The notes: generated from the letters alone by a model not told the origin. 7,770 bases of DNA from Chloroflexota bacterium (GCA_947483025.1 CANKMK010000021.1:1-7770); one strand, 5' to 3'; shown: positions 1 to 7,527, counted from the first letter of the stretch. A program made the numbers and translations.

Positions 1-477
1 CTCGCAATCGTCGAAAAGCGCCGCGAAGGAAACAACGATGCCGCTGAAGTGCTGAACGTCATCGGTGACGTAAAGGGGAAGCGCGTCGTCATCGTCGACG
101 ATGAGATCGACACCGCAGGCACACTTACAGAGACGATCCGCGCAATTGAGAAGGCTGGCGCAATTGAAGTGACTGCATGTGCAACGCACGGTGTCTTCTC
201 TGGCCCAGCGATTGAGCGCATCGAAAACTGCAACGTTCTTGAAGTAGTGGTCACCGACTCCATCCCGATGCCAGTCGGCGTAAAGAGCACGAAGATCAAG
301 CGCCTCTCCTCTGCACCGCTCTTTGGTGAGGCCATTCGCCGCATTCATCTCGGTGAATCAGTCGGCGCACTCTTTGGTAAAGAGTCAGCTACCGCAGAAG
401 AGATGCTCTTCTGGGATGAGCACCAGACTGGACCAGTCTCAACCGTTCCGTCCAGCGAGAAGCGAACACGACGATGA
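1..477 (+). CDS. prs: Ribose-phosphate pyrophosphokinase (PRPP synthetase), C-terminal part
   Basis: Prs makes 5-phosphoribosyl-1-pyrophosphate from ribose 5-phosphate and ATP in the cytoplasm, feeding nucleotide, His and Trp synthesis. The reading frame is open from base 1, so the N-terminal half lies outside the window; 158 residues are visible. They begin LAIVEKRREGNNDAAEVLN, which contains the catalytic flexible loop with its Lys-Arg-Arg. The PRPP-binding loop VDDEIDTAGT follows at about fragment residues 32-41, then the family-typical THGVFSGPAIERI, VVTDSIP and LFGEAIRRIH segments. Many Prs proteins end shortly after the position of GESVGALF, but here about 32 extra polar residues follow, ending in SSEKRTRR. 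The TGA stop overlaps the next start as ATGA (474-477), implying translational coupling. Identification is secure; the role of the tail is unknown. Confidence 0.96.
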   Translation, partial: LAIVEKRREGNNDAAEVLNVIGDVKGKRVVIVDDEIDTAGTLTETIRAIEKAGAIEVTACATHGVFSGPAIERIENCNVLEVVVTDSIPMPVGVKSTKIKRLSSAPLFGEAIRRIHLGESVGALFGKESATAEEMLFWDEHQTGPVSTVPSSEKRTRR

Positions 478-707
478 CACTGAAGCTGCATCGACCTGAC
501 GAGCGCGGCGCAATCGTTGCGCACACACCAGAGAAGAGCGGCGACTGGCGCGCATCGCTGCGTAGCCCGCGTTGGAACGTTGCGCCGATGAAGAATCCTG
601 AAATGAATCCGACCAGCAGGCCGGTAAGTGCCCTCTTCTGGGTTGTGCTCGCCGCGCTTACCTTCGGCATCTTGGTGATCGGATACTCCGCCGGATTCTG
701 GCGCTAG
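474..707 (+). CDS. Small single-pass membrane protein of unknown function upstream of secA
   Basis: I do not recognise this 77-residue protein. Residues 1-50 are polar and basic (many Arg, Lys and Pro, no hydrophobic stretch). Residues about 52-73 form one strong membrane segment (SALFWVVLAALTFGILVIGY), and the chain ends four residues later in GFWR, so it would be tail-anchored. The ATG overlaps the prs stop (ATGA), supporting coupled translation; a weak GAGAAG lies 11 bases upstream. An internal ATG at 588 would give a 39-residue version (MKNPEMNPTSRP) that keeps the membrane segment. The TAG stop is 13 bases before secA and sits in a hairpin loop (698-718). Its position suggests a link to secA expression or export, but I see no RAGP or RAPP arrest motif. 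Codon choice looks coding. Function is unassigned. Confidence 0.62.
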   Translation: MTLKLHRPDERGAIVAHTPEKSGDWRASLRSPRWNVAPMKNPEMNPTSRPVSALFWVVLAALTFGILVIGYSAGFWR

Positions 708-718
708 GCCTCCGCCAG
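698..718 (+). promoter_or_regulatory. Hairpin over the small-ORF stop and the secA initiation region
   Basis: CTGGCG (698-703) pairs perfectly with CGCCAG (713-718) around a 9-base loop, CTAGGCCTC, that holds the TAG stop of the small membrane ORF (705-707). The hairpin ends two bases before the secA ATG, where a Shine-Dalgarno sequence would be expected and none is visible. A ribosome terminating on the upstream ORF would melt it. That suggests coupling of secA to the small ORF. The pairing is seen directly; the regulatory role is inferred. Confidence 0.5.
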
Positions 719-720
719 CG

Positions 721-3429
721 ATGGTCTTCGGTTTTCTCTCCCGACTTGTAGATTCAAACGACCGCGAGCTCGGTCGCCTCAAGCCAATCCTTGACGCCGT
801 CAATGCGCGCGCCAACGAGATGGAGGCGGCAAGCGACAGCGAGATTCGTGCGCGGATTGATGCGATCTCTGCTGTGCTGCGCACGCTCGAAGGCGAAGCG
901 CTAAAGACCGCTCTCGACAACGAGTTACCAGAGATTCTCGCCGCCGCACGCGAAGCATCGCGCCGCACCACCGGGATGCGCCCGTACGACGAGCAGATTC
1001 TTGGTGCCATCGTCTTGCACCAGGGAAAGATCGCGGAGATGCGCACCGGTGAAGGGAAGACGCTTGTCGGCCCACTCGGTGCCACCGTCAACGCCGTTGG
1101 TGGCCGCGGTGTGCACGTGGTCACCGTGAACGACTACCTCGCCCGCCGCGACGCACGCTGGATGGGCCCGATCTTCGCCTTCATGGGGCTCTCCATTGGC
1201 GTCATTGCGCACGACAGCTCGTTCCTGTTCGATCCCGAATATCACAGCAGCGACGAGCAAACCGCCAAGCTACGCCCCGTCACCCGACGTGAGGCGTATG
1301 CCGCCGACGTGACCTACGGCACGAACAATGAGTTCGGATTCGACTATCTGCGCGACAACATGGTCACCGAGCTCGATGCCCGGGTTCAGCGTGGCCACGC
1401 CTTCGCCATCGTCGACGAGGTCGACAACATCCTCATCGACGAGGCTCGCACGCCACTCATCATCAGCGGCCAAGCTGCTGAGTCGCAGGATCTGTACGCA
1501 ACATTCTCAAAGCTTGTGCCACGCCTGCGCGCGCGTGACACTGGCGCTGAAACAGGTGGCGACTACTTCCTTGACGAGAAGGAGAAGGCAGTTTCACCAA
1601 CTGAAGAGGGTGTTGCACGTGTTGAGCAGATGCTCGGCATTGAGAACCTGTACAGCGGCGATCCGCTCATGGCACGACACTTTGAGTCGGCGCTCCGTGC
1701 ACATGCGCTCTTCAAGCGCGATCGCGACTACATCGTCGAGGGTGGCGAGATCGTCATCGTCGACGAGTTCACCGGCCGCAAGATGCCTGGGCGCCGTTGG
1801 TCTGAAGGGCTCCATCAGGCCGTCGAAGCGAAGGAGGGCCTCTATGTACAGCGCGAGTCGGTAACGCTCGCAACGATCACCTTCCAGAATTACTTCCGGC
1901 TCTACGGCAAGCTTGCCGGCATGACCGGTACCGCCATGACCGAGGCGGAAGAGTTCAGCAAGATCTATAGCCTTGAAGTGACCGCGATTCCAACCCACCG
2001 TCCGATGGTGCGCGATGACCAGGCGGATCTTGTCTATCGCACCGAGCGCGCTAAGGACAACGCGATCGTGGAGCACATCAAGGAGCGACGTGCCGCTGGT
2101 CAGCCAGTCCTTGTTGGCACCACATCGGTTGAGCGCTCCGAGCATCTTGCGACACTGCTCAAGCGCGAAGGGATTCCCCACAGCGTCTTGAACGCCAAGC
2201 AGCATGATCGCGAAGCGCCCGTTGTTGCACAGGCTGGGCGCAGCGGTGCAGTAACGATCGCCACCAACATGGCTGGACGCGGTACCGACATTGTGCTCGG
2301 CGGCAATCCTGCTGGGCTTGCGTCGGAGGCGCTACGTGTGCGCGGACTCAACCCGGCAGAGGTCGACGCCGCAACATACGCCGAGGCGCTCGCCGAAGCG
2401 GAGCGCTCTTGCGCTACCGATCGCGAGATCGTTCTGGCCGCTGGCGGACTCCGCATCGTTGGTACCGAGCGGCACGAATCACGTCGCATCGATAACCAGC
2501 TCCGTGGTCGCGCCGGTCGCCAAGGTGACCCAGGCTCGTCGCGCTTCTATCTCTCACTGGAAGACGACCTGATGAAGCGGTTCGCCGGCGAGCGCGTGGT
2601 GGGCCTAATGGATCGCCTCGGCTTTGATGAGACGCAGGCGCTCGAGTCTTCGATGGTCAGCCGCACCATTGAGGGGGCGCAGACGCGCGTTGAGGGATAC
2701 AACTTTGATATTCGTAAGCGCGTCGTTGAGTTTGACGATGTGATCAACAAGCAGCGCGCCACCGTCTACGGTGAGCGTGATCGCGTGTTGCATGGTGATG
2801 ATCTCAACTTAACTGTTGAGGATTCTCTCCGCGCTGAGGCGCGCTCGATCGTAATGACGCACTGCCCACCAGGACTGCCGGGCGATTGGAATCTTGAAGC
2901 GCTGCGAGGAGATTTACGACGAGCCGGCATTACGCCGCCTGACGGCCTCGAGAACATTGTTGAGGATGCAATCCTCATTGATGCCATTGAAGTTGCTGCA
3001 CTAGAGGCGCTCAACAAGAAGGCCGAGGAGTTTGGTCCAGAGATTTGGCCGCGCGTCCTTCGCGCCGTGATCCTGCGCAGCATTGATCAGCTCTGGGTGG
3101 AACACCTCACCGAGGTGGATGACCTACGTCGCGGCATTGGGCTGCGCGGGTATGCCCAAGAGGATCCGCTGAATGCCTTCAAGAGGGAGGCGTTCAAGCT
3201 GTATGACGAGTTCCAGGGGCTGATCCGCGTCAGCATTGGCCGGTCGATCTTGCGCGTCAGCGTGGTGCAGCAGGAGGCGCCGCGCCCCAAGATCGTCGCC
3301 ACTAGCGCAGCGGGCACTACGTCAGCCCCGGCCCCTAAGGCGCCCGTTGTAGCGGCGACCGACGTTGGCCGGAATGACCCATGCCCCTGTGGCTCCGGGA
3401 AGAAGTACAAGAAGTGCCATGGCGCATAG
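721..3429 (+). CDS. secA: Protein translocase subunit SecA
   Basis: SecA is the cytoplasmic ATPase that drives unfolded preproteins through SecYEG. The 902-residue length is normal. In order: N-terminal helix (MVFGFLSRLVDSNDRELGRL), Walker A MRTGEGKT (107-114), TVNDYLARRD (135-144), TNNEFGFDYLRDNM (201-214), Walker B DEVD (232-235) within DEVDNILIDEARTPLIISG, the preprotein cross-linking region from about 240 to 370, NBD2 with NMAGRGTDI (516-524) and GTERHESRRIDNQLRGRAGR (581-600), the helical scaffold with LWVEHLTEVDDLR (791-803), an Ala/Pro-rich linker (850-880), and the C-terminal zinc and SecB-type motif with C888, C890, C899 and H900. After Walker A the sequence reads LVGPLGATVNAV, not the commoner VATLPAYLNAL. 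ATG 721 is the only usable start after an in-frame stop at 676. No Shine-Dalgarno sequence is visible, so translation may depend on the preceding ORF. The stop is TAG. Confidence 0.98.
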   Translation: MVFGFLSRLVDSNDRELGRLKPILDAVNARANEMEAASDSEIRARIDAISAVLRTLEGEALKTALDNELPEILAAAREASRRTTGMRPYDEQILGAIVLHQGKIAEMRTGEGKTLVGPLGATVNAVGGRGVHVVTVNDYLARRDARWMGPIFAFMGLSIGVIAHDSSFLFDPEYHSSDEQTAKLRPVTRREAYAADVTYGTNNEFGFDYLRDNMVTELDARVQRGHAFAIVDEVDNILIDEARTPLIISGQAAESQDLYATFSKLVPRLRARDTGAETGGDYFLDEKEKAVSPTEEGVARVEQMLGIENLYSGDPLMARHFESALRAHALFKRDRDYIVEGGEIVIVDEFTGRKMPGRRWSEGLHQAVEAKEGLYVQRESVTLATITFQNYFRLYGKLAGMTGTAMTEAEEFSKIYSLEVTAIPTHRPMVRDDQADLVYRTERAKDNAIVEHIKERRAAGQPVLVGTTSVERSEHLATLLKREGIPHSVLNAKQHDREAPVVAQAGRSGAVTIATNMAGRGTDIVLGGNPAGLASEALRVRGLNPAEVDAATYAEALAEAERSCATDREIVLAAGGLRIVGTERHESRRIDNQLRGRAGRQGDPGSSRFYLSLEDDLMKRFAGERVVGLMDRLGFDETQALESSMVSRTIEGAQTRVEGYNFDIRKRVVEFDDVINKQRATVYGERDRVLHGDDLNLTVEDSLRAEARSIVMTHCPPGLPGDWNLEALRGDLRRAGITPPDGLENIVEDAILIDAIEVAALEALNKKAEEFGPEIWPRVLRAVILRSIDQLWVEHLTEVDDLRRGIGLRGYAQEDPLNAFKREAFKLYDEFQGLIRVSIGRSILRVSVVQQEAPRPKIVATSAAGTTSAPAPKAPVVAATDVGRNDPCPCGSGKKYKKCHGA

Positions 3430-3483
3430 CGTGAGCAGCGAGTCCCCCGTGGGTGCCGCGGTTCGGCTGGGTGAGGGTGCAGG

Positions 3484-4615
3484 GTGAGCGTCGACGCCAC
3501 CTCCCTGCGGGACCTCCTCGGTCGCATCGAAGCAACCTCGGGGCGTCTTTGACCCAGTAGCAAAAGCGGCTCGGCTCGCCGAGATCGAGGCGGCAATGCT
3601 CGCCCCTGGCTTCTGGGATGACCAGCGGGTCGCTCGGCGGCTCGCCCGTGAGGCGGAGGGGCTTCGTGAAGAGCTCACCCTCTGGAAGGAGCTAACGACC
3701 GCCGCCCGCGACCTTGGCGAACTCTTCGAACTTGCCGAGTCAGAGGGTGACCAGGGACTTCAGGATGAGGTCGCAGCGAAGGCGGCACTCCTTGAGGGTG
3801 ACTTCGAGAAGGCACGCACCTCACTCCTCTTTAGTGGCGAGTACGCCGACGCCGACGCCATCGTCACCATTCAGGCGGGCGCCGGCGGGACCGAAGCGTG
3901 TGATTGGACCGCCATCCTGCTGCGCGCCTACATGCGGTGGGCTGAGCGACATAGCTTCGCCACAGAGATCGTGGACTCCACCGAGGGCGAAGGTGCGGGT
4001 TACCGCAGCGTTGTTCTAGAGATTCGTGGCCGTAATGCGTTCGGATGGCTCCGCGCGGAGCGCGGCGTGCATCGCCTGGTGCGCATCTCGCCATTCGATG
4101 GGCAGAAGCGCCGACAGACCACCTTTGCCATGTTTGAAGTAATCCCCGAAGTAGAGGATGACGCTGAGGTAACGCTCAACTGGGACGAGATTCGCGTCGA
4201 TACATATCGCTCCAGTGGTGCAGGTGGCCAGCACGTGAACAAGACAGAGTCTGCAGTACGCCTCACGCACCTTCCAACGAACTCCGTCGTCTCCAGCCAG
4301 AACCAGCGCTCACAGATGCAGAACCGCGAAACAGCGGAGCGAATGTTGCGCGGCAAGCTGATTGAACTGAAGATTCGTGCGCGCGAAGATGAGCTTGCCC
4401 GCGTGCGCGGTGAAACGATCTCCGCCGGCTGGGGGAACCAGATCCGCAGCTACGTGCTGCATCCGTACCAGATGGTGAAAGACCACCGCACCGGCCATCA
4501 GACCTCGGATACCGTTGGTGTTCTGGATGGCGACTTTGACGCATTTATTCTTGCCGAACTTGAACGCGTCTCCACCGGGGCACCGCTCGCTGGCGGCAGC
4601 GTGGATGAGGAGTAG
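3484..4615 (+). CDS. prfB: Peptide chain release factor 2, expressed by +1 programmed frameshift
   Basis: RF2 recognises UGA and UAA and releases the finished peptide. The gene should be read as 3484-3549 joined to 3551-4615, giving 376 residues, normal for RF2. The first frame starts at GTG 3484, 6 bases after GAGGG (3473-3477) and just after an in-frame TGA (3472-3474). It encodes MSVDATSLRDLLGRIEATSG, then Arg-Leu, and meets TGA at 3550. Skipping one base continues as DPVAKAARLAEIEAAM, matching the RF2 N-terminal helices. The second frame has the stop-codon tripeptide SPF (202-204) and the catalytic GGQ (247-249, in SSGAGGQHVNKTES), close to their Escherichia coli positions. The protein's own stop is TAG, which RF1 reads. 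Annotating from ATG 3596 would remove 37 residues. The 54-base gap after secA holds no terminator that I can see. Confidence 0.96.
3540..3553 (+). promoter_or_regulatory. prfB programmed +1 frameshift signal
   Basis: The order is GGGG (3540-3543, internal Shine-Dalgarno-like), a three-base spacer CGT, the slippery CTT (3547-3549), then TGA followed by C (3550-3553). The E. coli site has the same geometry: AGGGGG, three bases, CUU, UGA, C. When RF2 is scarce, the ribosome pauses at UGA, slips +1 on CUU-U and makes full RF2; when RF2 is plentiful, it terminates after 22 residues. The G-run is one base shorter than in E. coli, so basal efficiency may differ. Confidence 0.95.
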
Positions 4616-4622
4616 GATCCAC
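4601..4622 (+). promoter_or_regulatory. Hairpin holding the prfB stop and the ftsE ribosome-binding site in its loop
   Basis: GTGGAT (4601-4606) pairs perfectly with ATCCAC (4617-4622). The 10-base loop GAGGAGTAGG carries both the prfB TAG (4613-4615) and the only Shine-Dalgarno-like bases before the ftsE ATG at 4625. It could tie ftsE initiation to termination of prfB. The pairing is seen directly; function is inferred, and a six-pair stem alone is modest evidence. Confidence 0.4.
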
Positions 4623-4624
4623 CT

Positions 4625-5350
4625 ATGAGTGATGCAGCAGAGCTCGGTGCACCAGAGGGCGTAGTTGTCGACCTGCAAGGAATCTCTGTGACCTATCCGA
4701 GTGGCCACATTGCCCTCGGCGATGTCAGCCTCACGATTCAGCGCGGAGAGTTCGCCTTCCTCGTTGGGCCGTCGGGGGCAGGCAAGTCAACGCTGATTGG
4801 GCTCTTGGTTCGCGATGTGCTGCCAACCGCTGGCGAGGTGCATGTTGCTGGCTTTCCAGTACATCGCCTCTCAGGTGGCGACGTACCGAAACTTCGTCGT
4901 CGAATTGGCGTGGTGTTTCAAGACTTCCGACTCTTGCCGCGCCGAACCGTTCGCGAGAACGTCGCCTTCGCCCTCGAGGTAACCGGCGCAGCACCAGAGC
5001 TCGTTGCCACTGCCACCGAGCGCGCGCTGCGCATCGTAGGTCTGGCGCGTCTCGCCGATCGCTACCCGTCTGAGCTCTCGGGCGGCGAGCAGCAGCGCAC
5101 CGCAATTGCTCGCGCCATTGTTGGTGATCCCGAACTGCTCATTGCCGATGAGCCAACTGGAAACCTTGACCCGCTCATCAGCTGGGAAATCATGGAGCTC
5201 CTGATGGACATCAATCGCCTCGGTGTCACGGTCTTGGTGGCAACGCACGACTCTGACATCGTTACCACGCTGCGCCGTCGCGTCATCGGCCTCGAGGGTG
5301 GTCGCCTTATTCGCGACGAAGCGAACGCAACGTATCACCGGGTGGGCTGA
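4625..5350 (+). CDS. ftsE: Cell division ATP-binding protein FtsE
   Basis: FtsE is the cytoplasmic ATPase of the FtsEX complex, which acts at the division septum to switch on peptidoglycan hydrolases through FtsX, not to transport a solute. The 241 residues contain every ABC landmark: Walker A GPSGAGKST (48-56), Q-loop VFQDF (Q99), FtsE-like RLLPRRTVRENVAF (102-115), signature LSGGEQQR (151-158), Walker B LLIADE with catalytic E176, D-loop GNLD (179-182) and H-loop H208. There is a short N-terminal extension of about 12 residues before the ABC fold. The start lies 9 bases after prfB. The TGA stop shares a base with the ftsX ATG (TGATG at 5348-5352), the tight coupling expected of subunits made in fixed ratio. 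Other MacB-like ABC ATPases are similar, but the following FtsX settles the call. Confidence 0.95.
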   Translation: MSDAAELGAPEGVVVDLQGISVTYPSGHIALGDVSLTIQRGEFAFLVGPSGAGKSTLIGLLVRDVLPTAGEVHVAGFPVHRLSGGDVPKLRRRIGVVFQDFRLLPRRTVRENVAFALEVTGAAPELVATATERALRIVGLARLADRYPSELSGGEQQRTAIARAIVGDPELLIADEPTGNLDPLISWEIMELLMDINRLGVTVLVATHDSDIVTTLRRRVIGLEGGRLIRDEANATYHRVG

Positions 5351-6273
5351 TGAGCGTGCAGCGAGAGAGCCAATCAAATCGGCGCCGCCTGATTCGGCTG
5401 AGTATCTCCGCGGCGGCAAATGGTCTCTCCCGCAATCGCCTCGCCACGATCGCCGCCACCACAACGATGACGTTGATGCTGATGGTGCTCGCTTCAGTGC
5501 TGGTGATTCGCGCGGGCCTCGATGCCGCGCTCTCGTATGCCGATTCAAAAGTAGAGGTCATTGCCTATCTCAAGGGAGCTGTCACTGAGAGTGAGGCGCG
5601 CTCAATCCAGGTTCAGATTGAGGGGATTGAAGGGGTGAAGGGGGCAACGTATGTGAGCGCAGAAGACGCCCTTGCCGCCTTCAAGGTGCGCCTGAAGGAG
5701 CGCGGGGAGCCAGACCTCACGGGAAACCTCGGCGTGAATCCGCTCCCTGCCAGCTACGAGATCGCCCTCGACAACCCGGCCGACACGGGACGGGTCGCAG
5801 ATGGACTGGCCTCGATCACTGCAGCCTCCTCATTCAGTCGCATCATTGACGGGCGCGCACTTGCAGAGAGTCTCGTCGCCATCACTGGTGCGCTGCGCAT
5901 TGTCGGGCTCATCATCGTGGTCGGCTTCTCACTTGCGGTTCTTGCCGTGGTGGTCAACGCCATCCGTCTCGCCATCCTGGCGCGCAGCGATGAGATCGCC
6001 ATCATGCGCATTGTCGGCGCGAGCGCCACCTGGGTGCGTCTCCCATTCATTCTCGAGGGGCTTGCGATCGGCGCCGCCGGGGCACTCATTACGCTCTTCA
6101 TCTTCGGGATCTTGAGTGCCAGCATCGGTGCGGTCATGCTCAACCTCTTCCGAGTCCTCCCTGTTCAAACGTCGGCGATCCTCGCCGGACAGGTCTCCCT
6201 CTCCGTGATCGCCGCTGGCCTCGGCCTTGGGGCGCTCGGCGCGCTACTCTCTCTGCGGGGGCGACTGAACTAG
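5350..6273 (+). CDS. ftsX: Cell division protein FtsX
   Basis: FtsX is the membrane partner of FtsE and passes its ATPase cycle to an extracellular wall hydrolase or its activator. The 307 residues fit the family plan: a cytoplasmic basic N-terminus (RRRLIRLSISAAANGLSRNR), TM1 at about 33-54, an extracytoplasmic domain at about 55-178 with the conserved NPLPASYEI (130-138), TM2 at about 180-203, a cytoplasmic loop with RSDEIAIMRIVGAS (212-225), TM3 at about 232-258, and TM4 at about 278-302. The start is fixed by TGATG overlap with ftsE. No hydrolase of the CwlO, PcsB, RipC or EnvC type is encoded next to it, so the FtsX partner must lie elsewhere. The TAG stop lies at the tip of a perfect 7-pair hairpin (6260-6278). 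Confidence 0.95.
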   Translation: MSVQRESQSNRRRLIRLSISAAANGLSRNRLATIAATTTMTLMLMVLASVLVIRAGLDAALSYADSKVEVIAYLKGAVTESEARSIQVQIEGIEGVKGATYVSAEDALAAFKVRLKERGEPDLTGNLGVNPLPASYEIALDNPADTGRVADGLASITAASSFSRIIDGRALAESLVAITGALRIVGLIIVVGFSLAVLAVVVNAIRLAILARSDEIAIMRIVGASATWVRLPFILEGLAIGAAGALITLFIFGILSASIGAVMLNLFRVLPVQTSAILAGQVSLSVIAAGLGLGALGALLSLRGRLN

Positions 6274-6278
6274 TCGCC
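6260..6278 (+). promoter_or_regulatory. Perfect 7-pair hairpin centred on the ftsX stop codon
   Basis: GGCGACT (6260-6266) and AGTCGCC (6272-6278) pair without mismatch around GAACT. The TAG (6271-6273) straddles the loop and the closing base pairs. No T-run follows, so it is not a standard terminator. It stops 10 bases before the ctpA Shine-Dalgarno sequence (AAGGAG, 6289-6294) and does not hide it. It might stabilise or separate the ftsX message, or slow termination. Confidence 0.5.
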
Positions 6279-6301
6279 ACACGCAGCGAAGGAGCACCAC
6301 C

Positions 6302-7519
6302 ATGAGCCTGACGCCAACCGGAACACCACTCTTCACGCGCGTTGGCAGACTCCTTCTCGCCGTCATCATTGCCGTCGCCGCCTACAACGCTGGTCTGCGC
6401 TCCAGCAACAACACAGCGCAAGAGAACGGCACACTTGATCTTGCGCGCTTCAACGAAGTGCTCACCCTTATTCAAGAGCAGCACGTTGGGCCGAAGAGCG
6501 ATGAGGATCTCGTCAACGGCGCCATTAAGGGTCTCGTCGACTCGCTCGATGATCCGTACTCTCAATACCTCACCGCCGAAGAGATGGCCTCCATGAAAGA
6601 GGGGCTCTCGGGGAGCTTCACCGGCATTGGCGCAGTCATTGACCTGCGCACTTCGGCGGGCGAACTCTGCACGGCGATCAGCAGCGATTGCCTCTTAACC
6701 GTTGCCTCAACCATTGAGGGCGCGCCTGCGCGCGCCGCAGGGATCCTTGGCGGCGACACGTTCCTTGCCGTTGATGGTGATGCACTCACCGGGCTTTCCG
6801 TAGATCAGGCGGTGCTCAAGGTGCGCGGCGCAGAGGGGACGACCGTCGTCATCACCGTTCGCACAGGGGCCACGGAGCCACGTGACGTATCAATCGTGCG
6901 CGCCAAGATTGAACTCCCAGCGGTGGCGACAGAGCAGCTCCAGACTGCAGCGGGAGACCGCGTCGACTACATCGCACTGAACGAGTTCACCGACATTGCC
7001 GCCGATCAGTTCCGCGTTGCGCTACAGAAGATCGTTGACGCCGGTGGCGACAAGATTGTTCTCGACCTACGTGATGATCCAGGTGGCTATCTCTCTACGG
7101 CACTCTCGATCGCCAGCGAGTTCATCGCCGACGGCGTGGTGTACATCGAAGAGGACAGTCGCGGTGAGCAGAAGAGCACCTCTGCACAAGGTGGCGGTAT
7201 TGCCACAGACGCCTCTGTTCAGCTTGTTGTGCTGATCAACAAGGGGAGTGCGTCGGCCAGCGAGATCCTCGCTGGCGCGTTGCAGGATCGCGGACGGGCG
7301 ATCCTTGTCGGCGAGAAGAGCTTTGGTAAGGGTGTAGTGCAGACCTTCATCGACCTGAGCGATGGGTCGGGCCTCAAGCTGACCATCGCCAAGTGGTTGA
7401 CGCCAAACGGGCGTTGGATCCACAAGATCGGCCTCACACCAGATATTGCGGTGACCCCAGCCCCAGAGGGCTCGGAGACCGACCCGGTGCTGGAGGCAGC
7501 GCTGAACGCCTTTAAGTAG
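6302..7519 (+). CDS. ctpA: Carboxyl-terminal processing protease, S41 family with PDZ domain
   Basis: This is a membrane-anchored serine protease of the CtpA/CtpB/Prc family, acting outside the cytoplasmic membrane on envelope or regulatory proteins. The 405 residues comprise an N-terminal anchor (about 13-31, RVGRLLLAVIIAVAAYNAG), the family helix region with LVDSLDDPYSQYL (78-90), a PDZ domain at about 97-190 including SFTGIGAVIDL and GDTFLAVDG, then the S41 core. The catalytic Ser/Lys pair is S318 (middle Ser of GSASASE) and K343 (FGKG), the 25-residue spacing I recall for E. coli Prc, with the family Gln at 347 and the substrate-binding DLRDDPGG (255-262). AAGGAG lies 7 bases before ATG 6302, a good ribosome site. 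The PDZ loop carries an unusual insert with C123 and C130. Being next to ftsEX suggests a role in wall-hydrolase or divisome maturation, which is inference; ctpB would be an equally fair name. Confidence 0.93.
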   Translation: MSLTPTGTPLFTRVGRLLLAVIIAVAAYNAGLRSSNNTAQENGTLDLARFNEVLTLIQEQHVGPKSDEDLVNGAIKGLVDSLDDPYSQYLTAEEMASMKEGLSGSFTGIGAVIDLRTSAGELCTAISSDCLLTVASTIEGAPARAAGILGGDTFLAVDGDALTGLSVDQAVLKVRGAEGTTVVITVRTGATEPRDVSIVRAKIELPAVATEQLQTAAGDRVDYIALNEFTDIAADQFRVALQKIVDAGGDKIVLDLRDDPGGYLSTALSIASEFIADGVVYIEEDSRGEQKSTSAQGGGIATDASVQLVVLINKGSASASEILAGALQDRGRAILVGEKSFGKGVVQTFIDLSDGSGLKLTIAKWLTPNGRWIHKIGLTPDIAVTPAPEGSETDPVLEAALNAFK

Positions 7520-7527
7520 CGGCTCGC

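Noticed and set aside
596..707. SecM-like arrest motif in the small ORF upstream of secA
   Set aside because: No RAGP, RAPP or FxxxxWI pattern is present, and the membrane segment is at the very C-terminus. I keep only the weaker coupling hypothesis.
345..1124. 259-codon open frame on the minus strand across prs, the small ORF and secA
   Set aside because: It lies antisense to well-identified coding sequence, is Arg/Ser-rich low-complexity, and has no recognisable motif. Long minus frames are expected in GC-rich DNA.
1328..1864. 178-codon plus-strand frame inside secA
   Set aside because: Ser/Arg-rich out-of-frame translation of the SecA cross-linking region with no ribosome site or domain.
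1594..2205. 203-codon minus-strand frame inside secA
   Set aside because: It is fully antisense to conserved SecA motifs and matches nothing I know; a shadow of secA codon bias.
3431..3487. 18-codon ORF between secA and prfB (GTG 3431), ending GTGA over the prfB start
   Set aside because: There is no Shine-Dalgarno sequence, it begins two bases after the secA stop, and the composition is unremarkable. The four-base overlap with the prfB GTG is probably chance.
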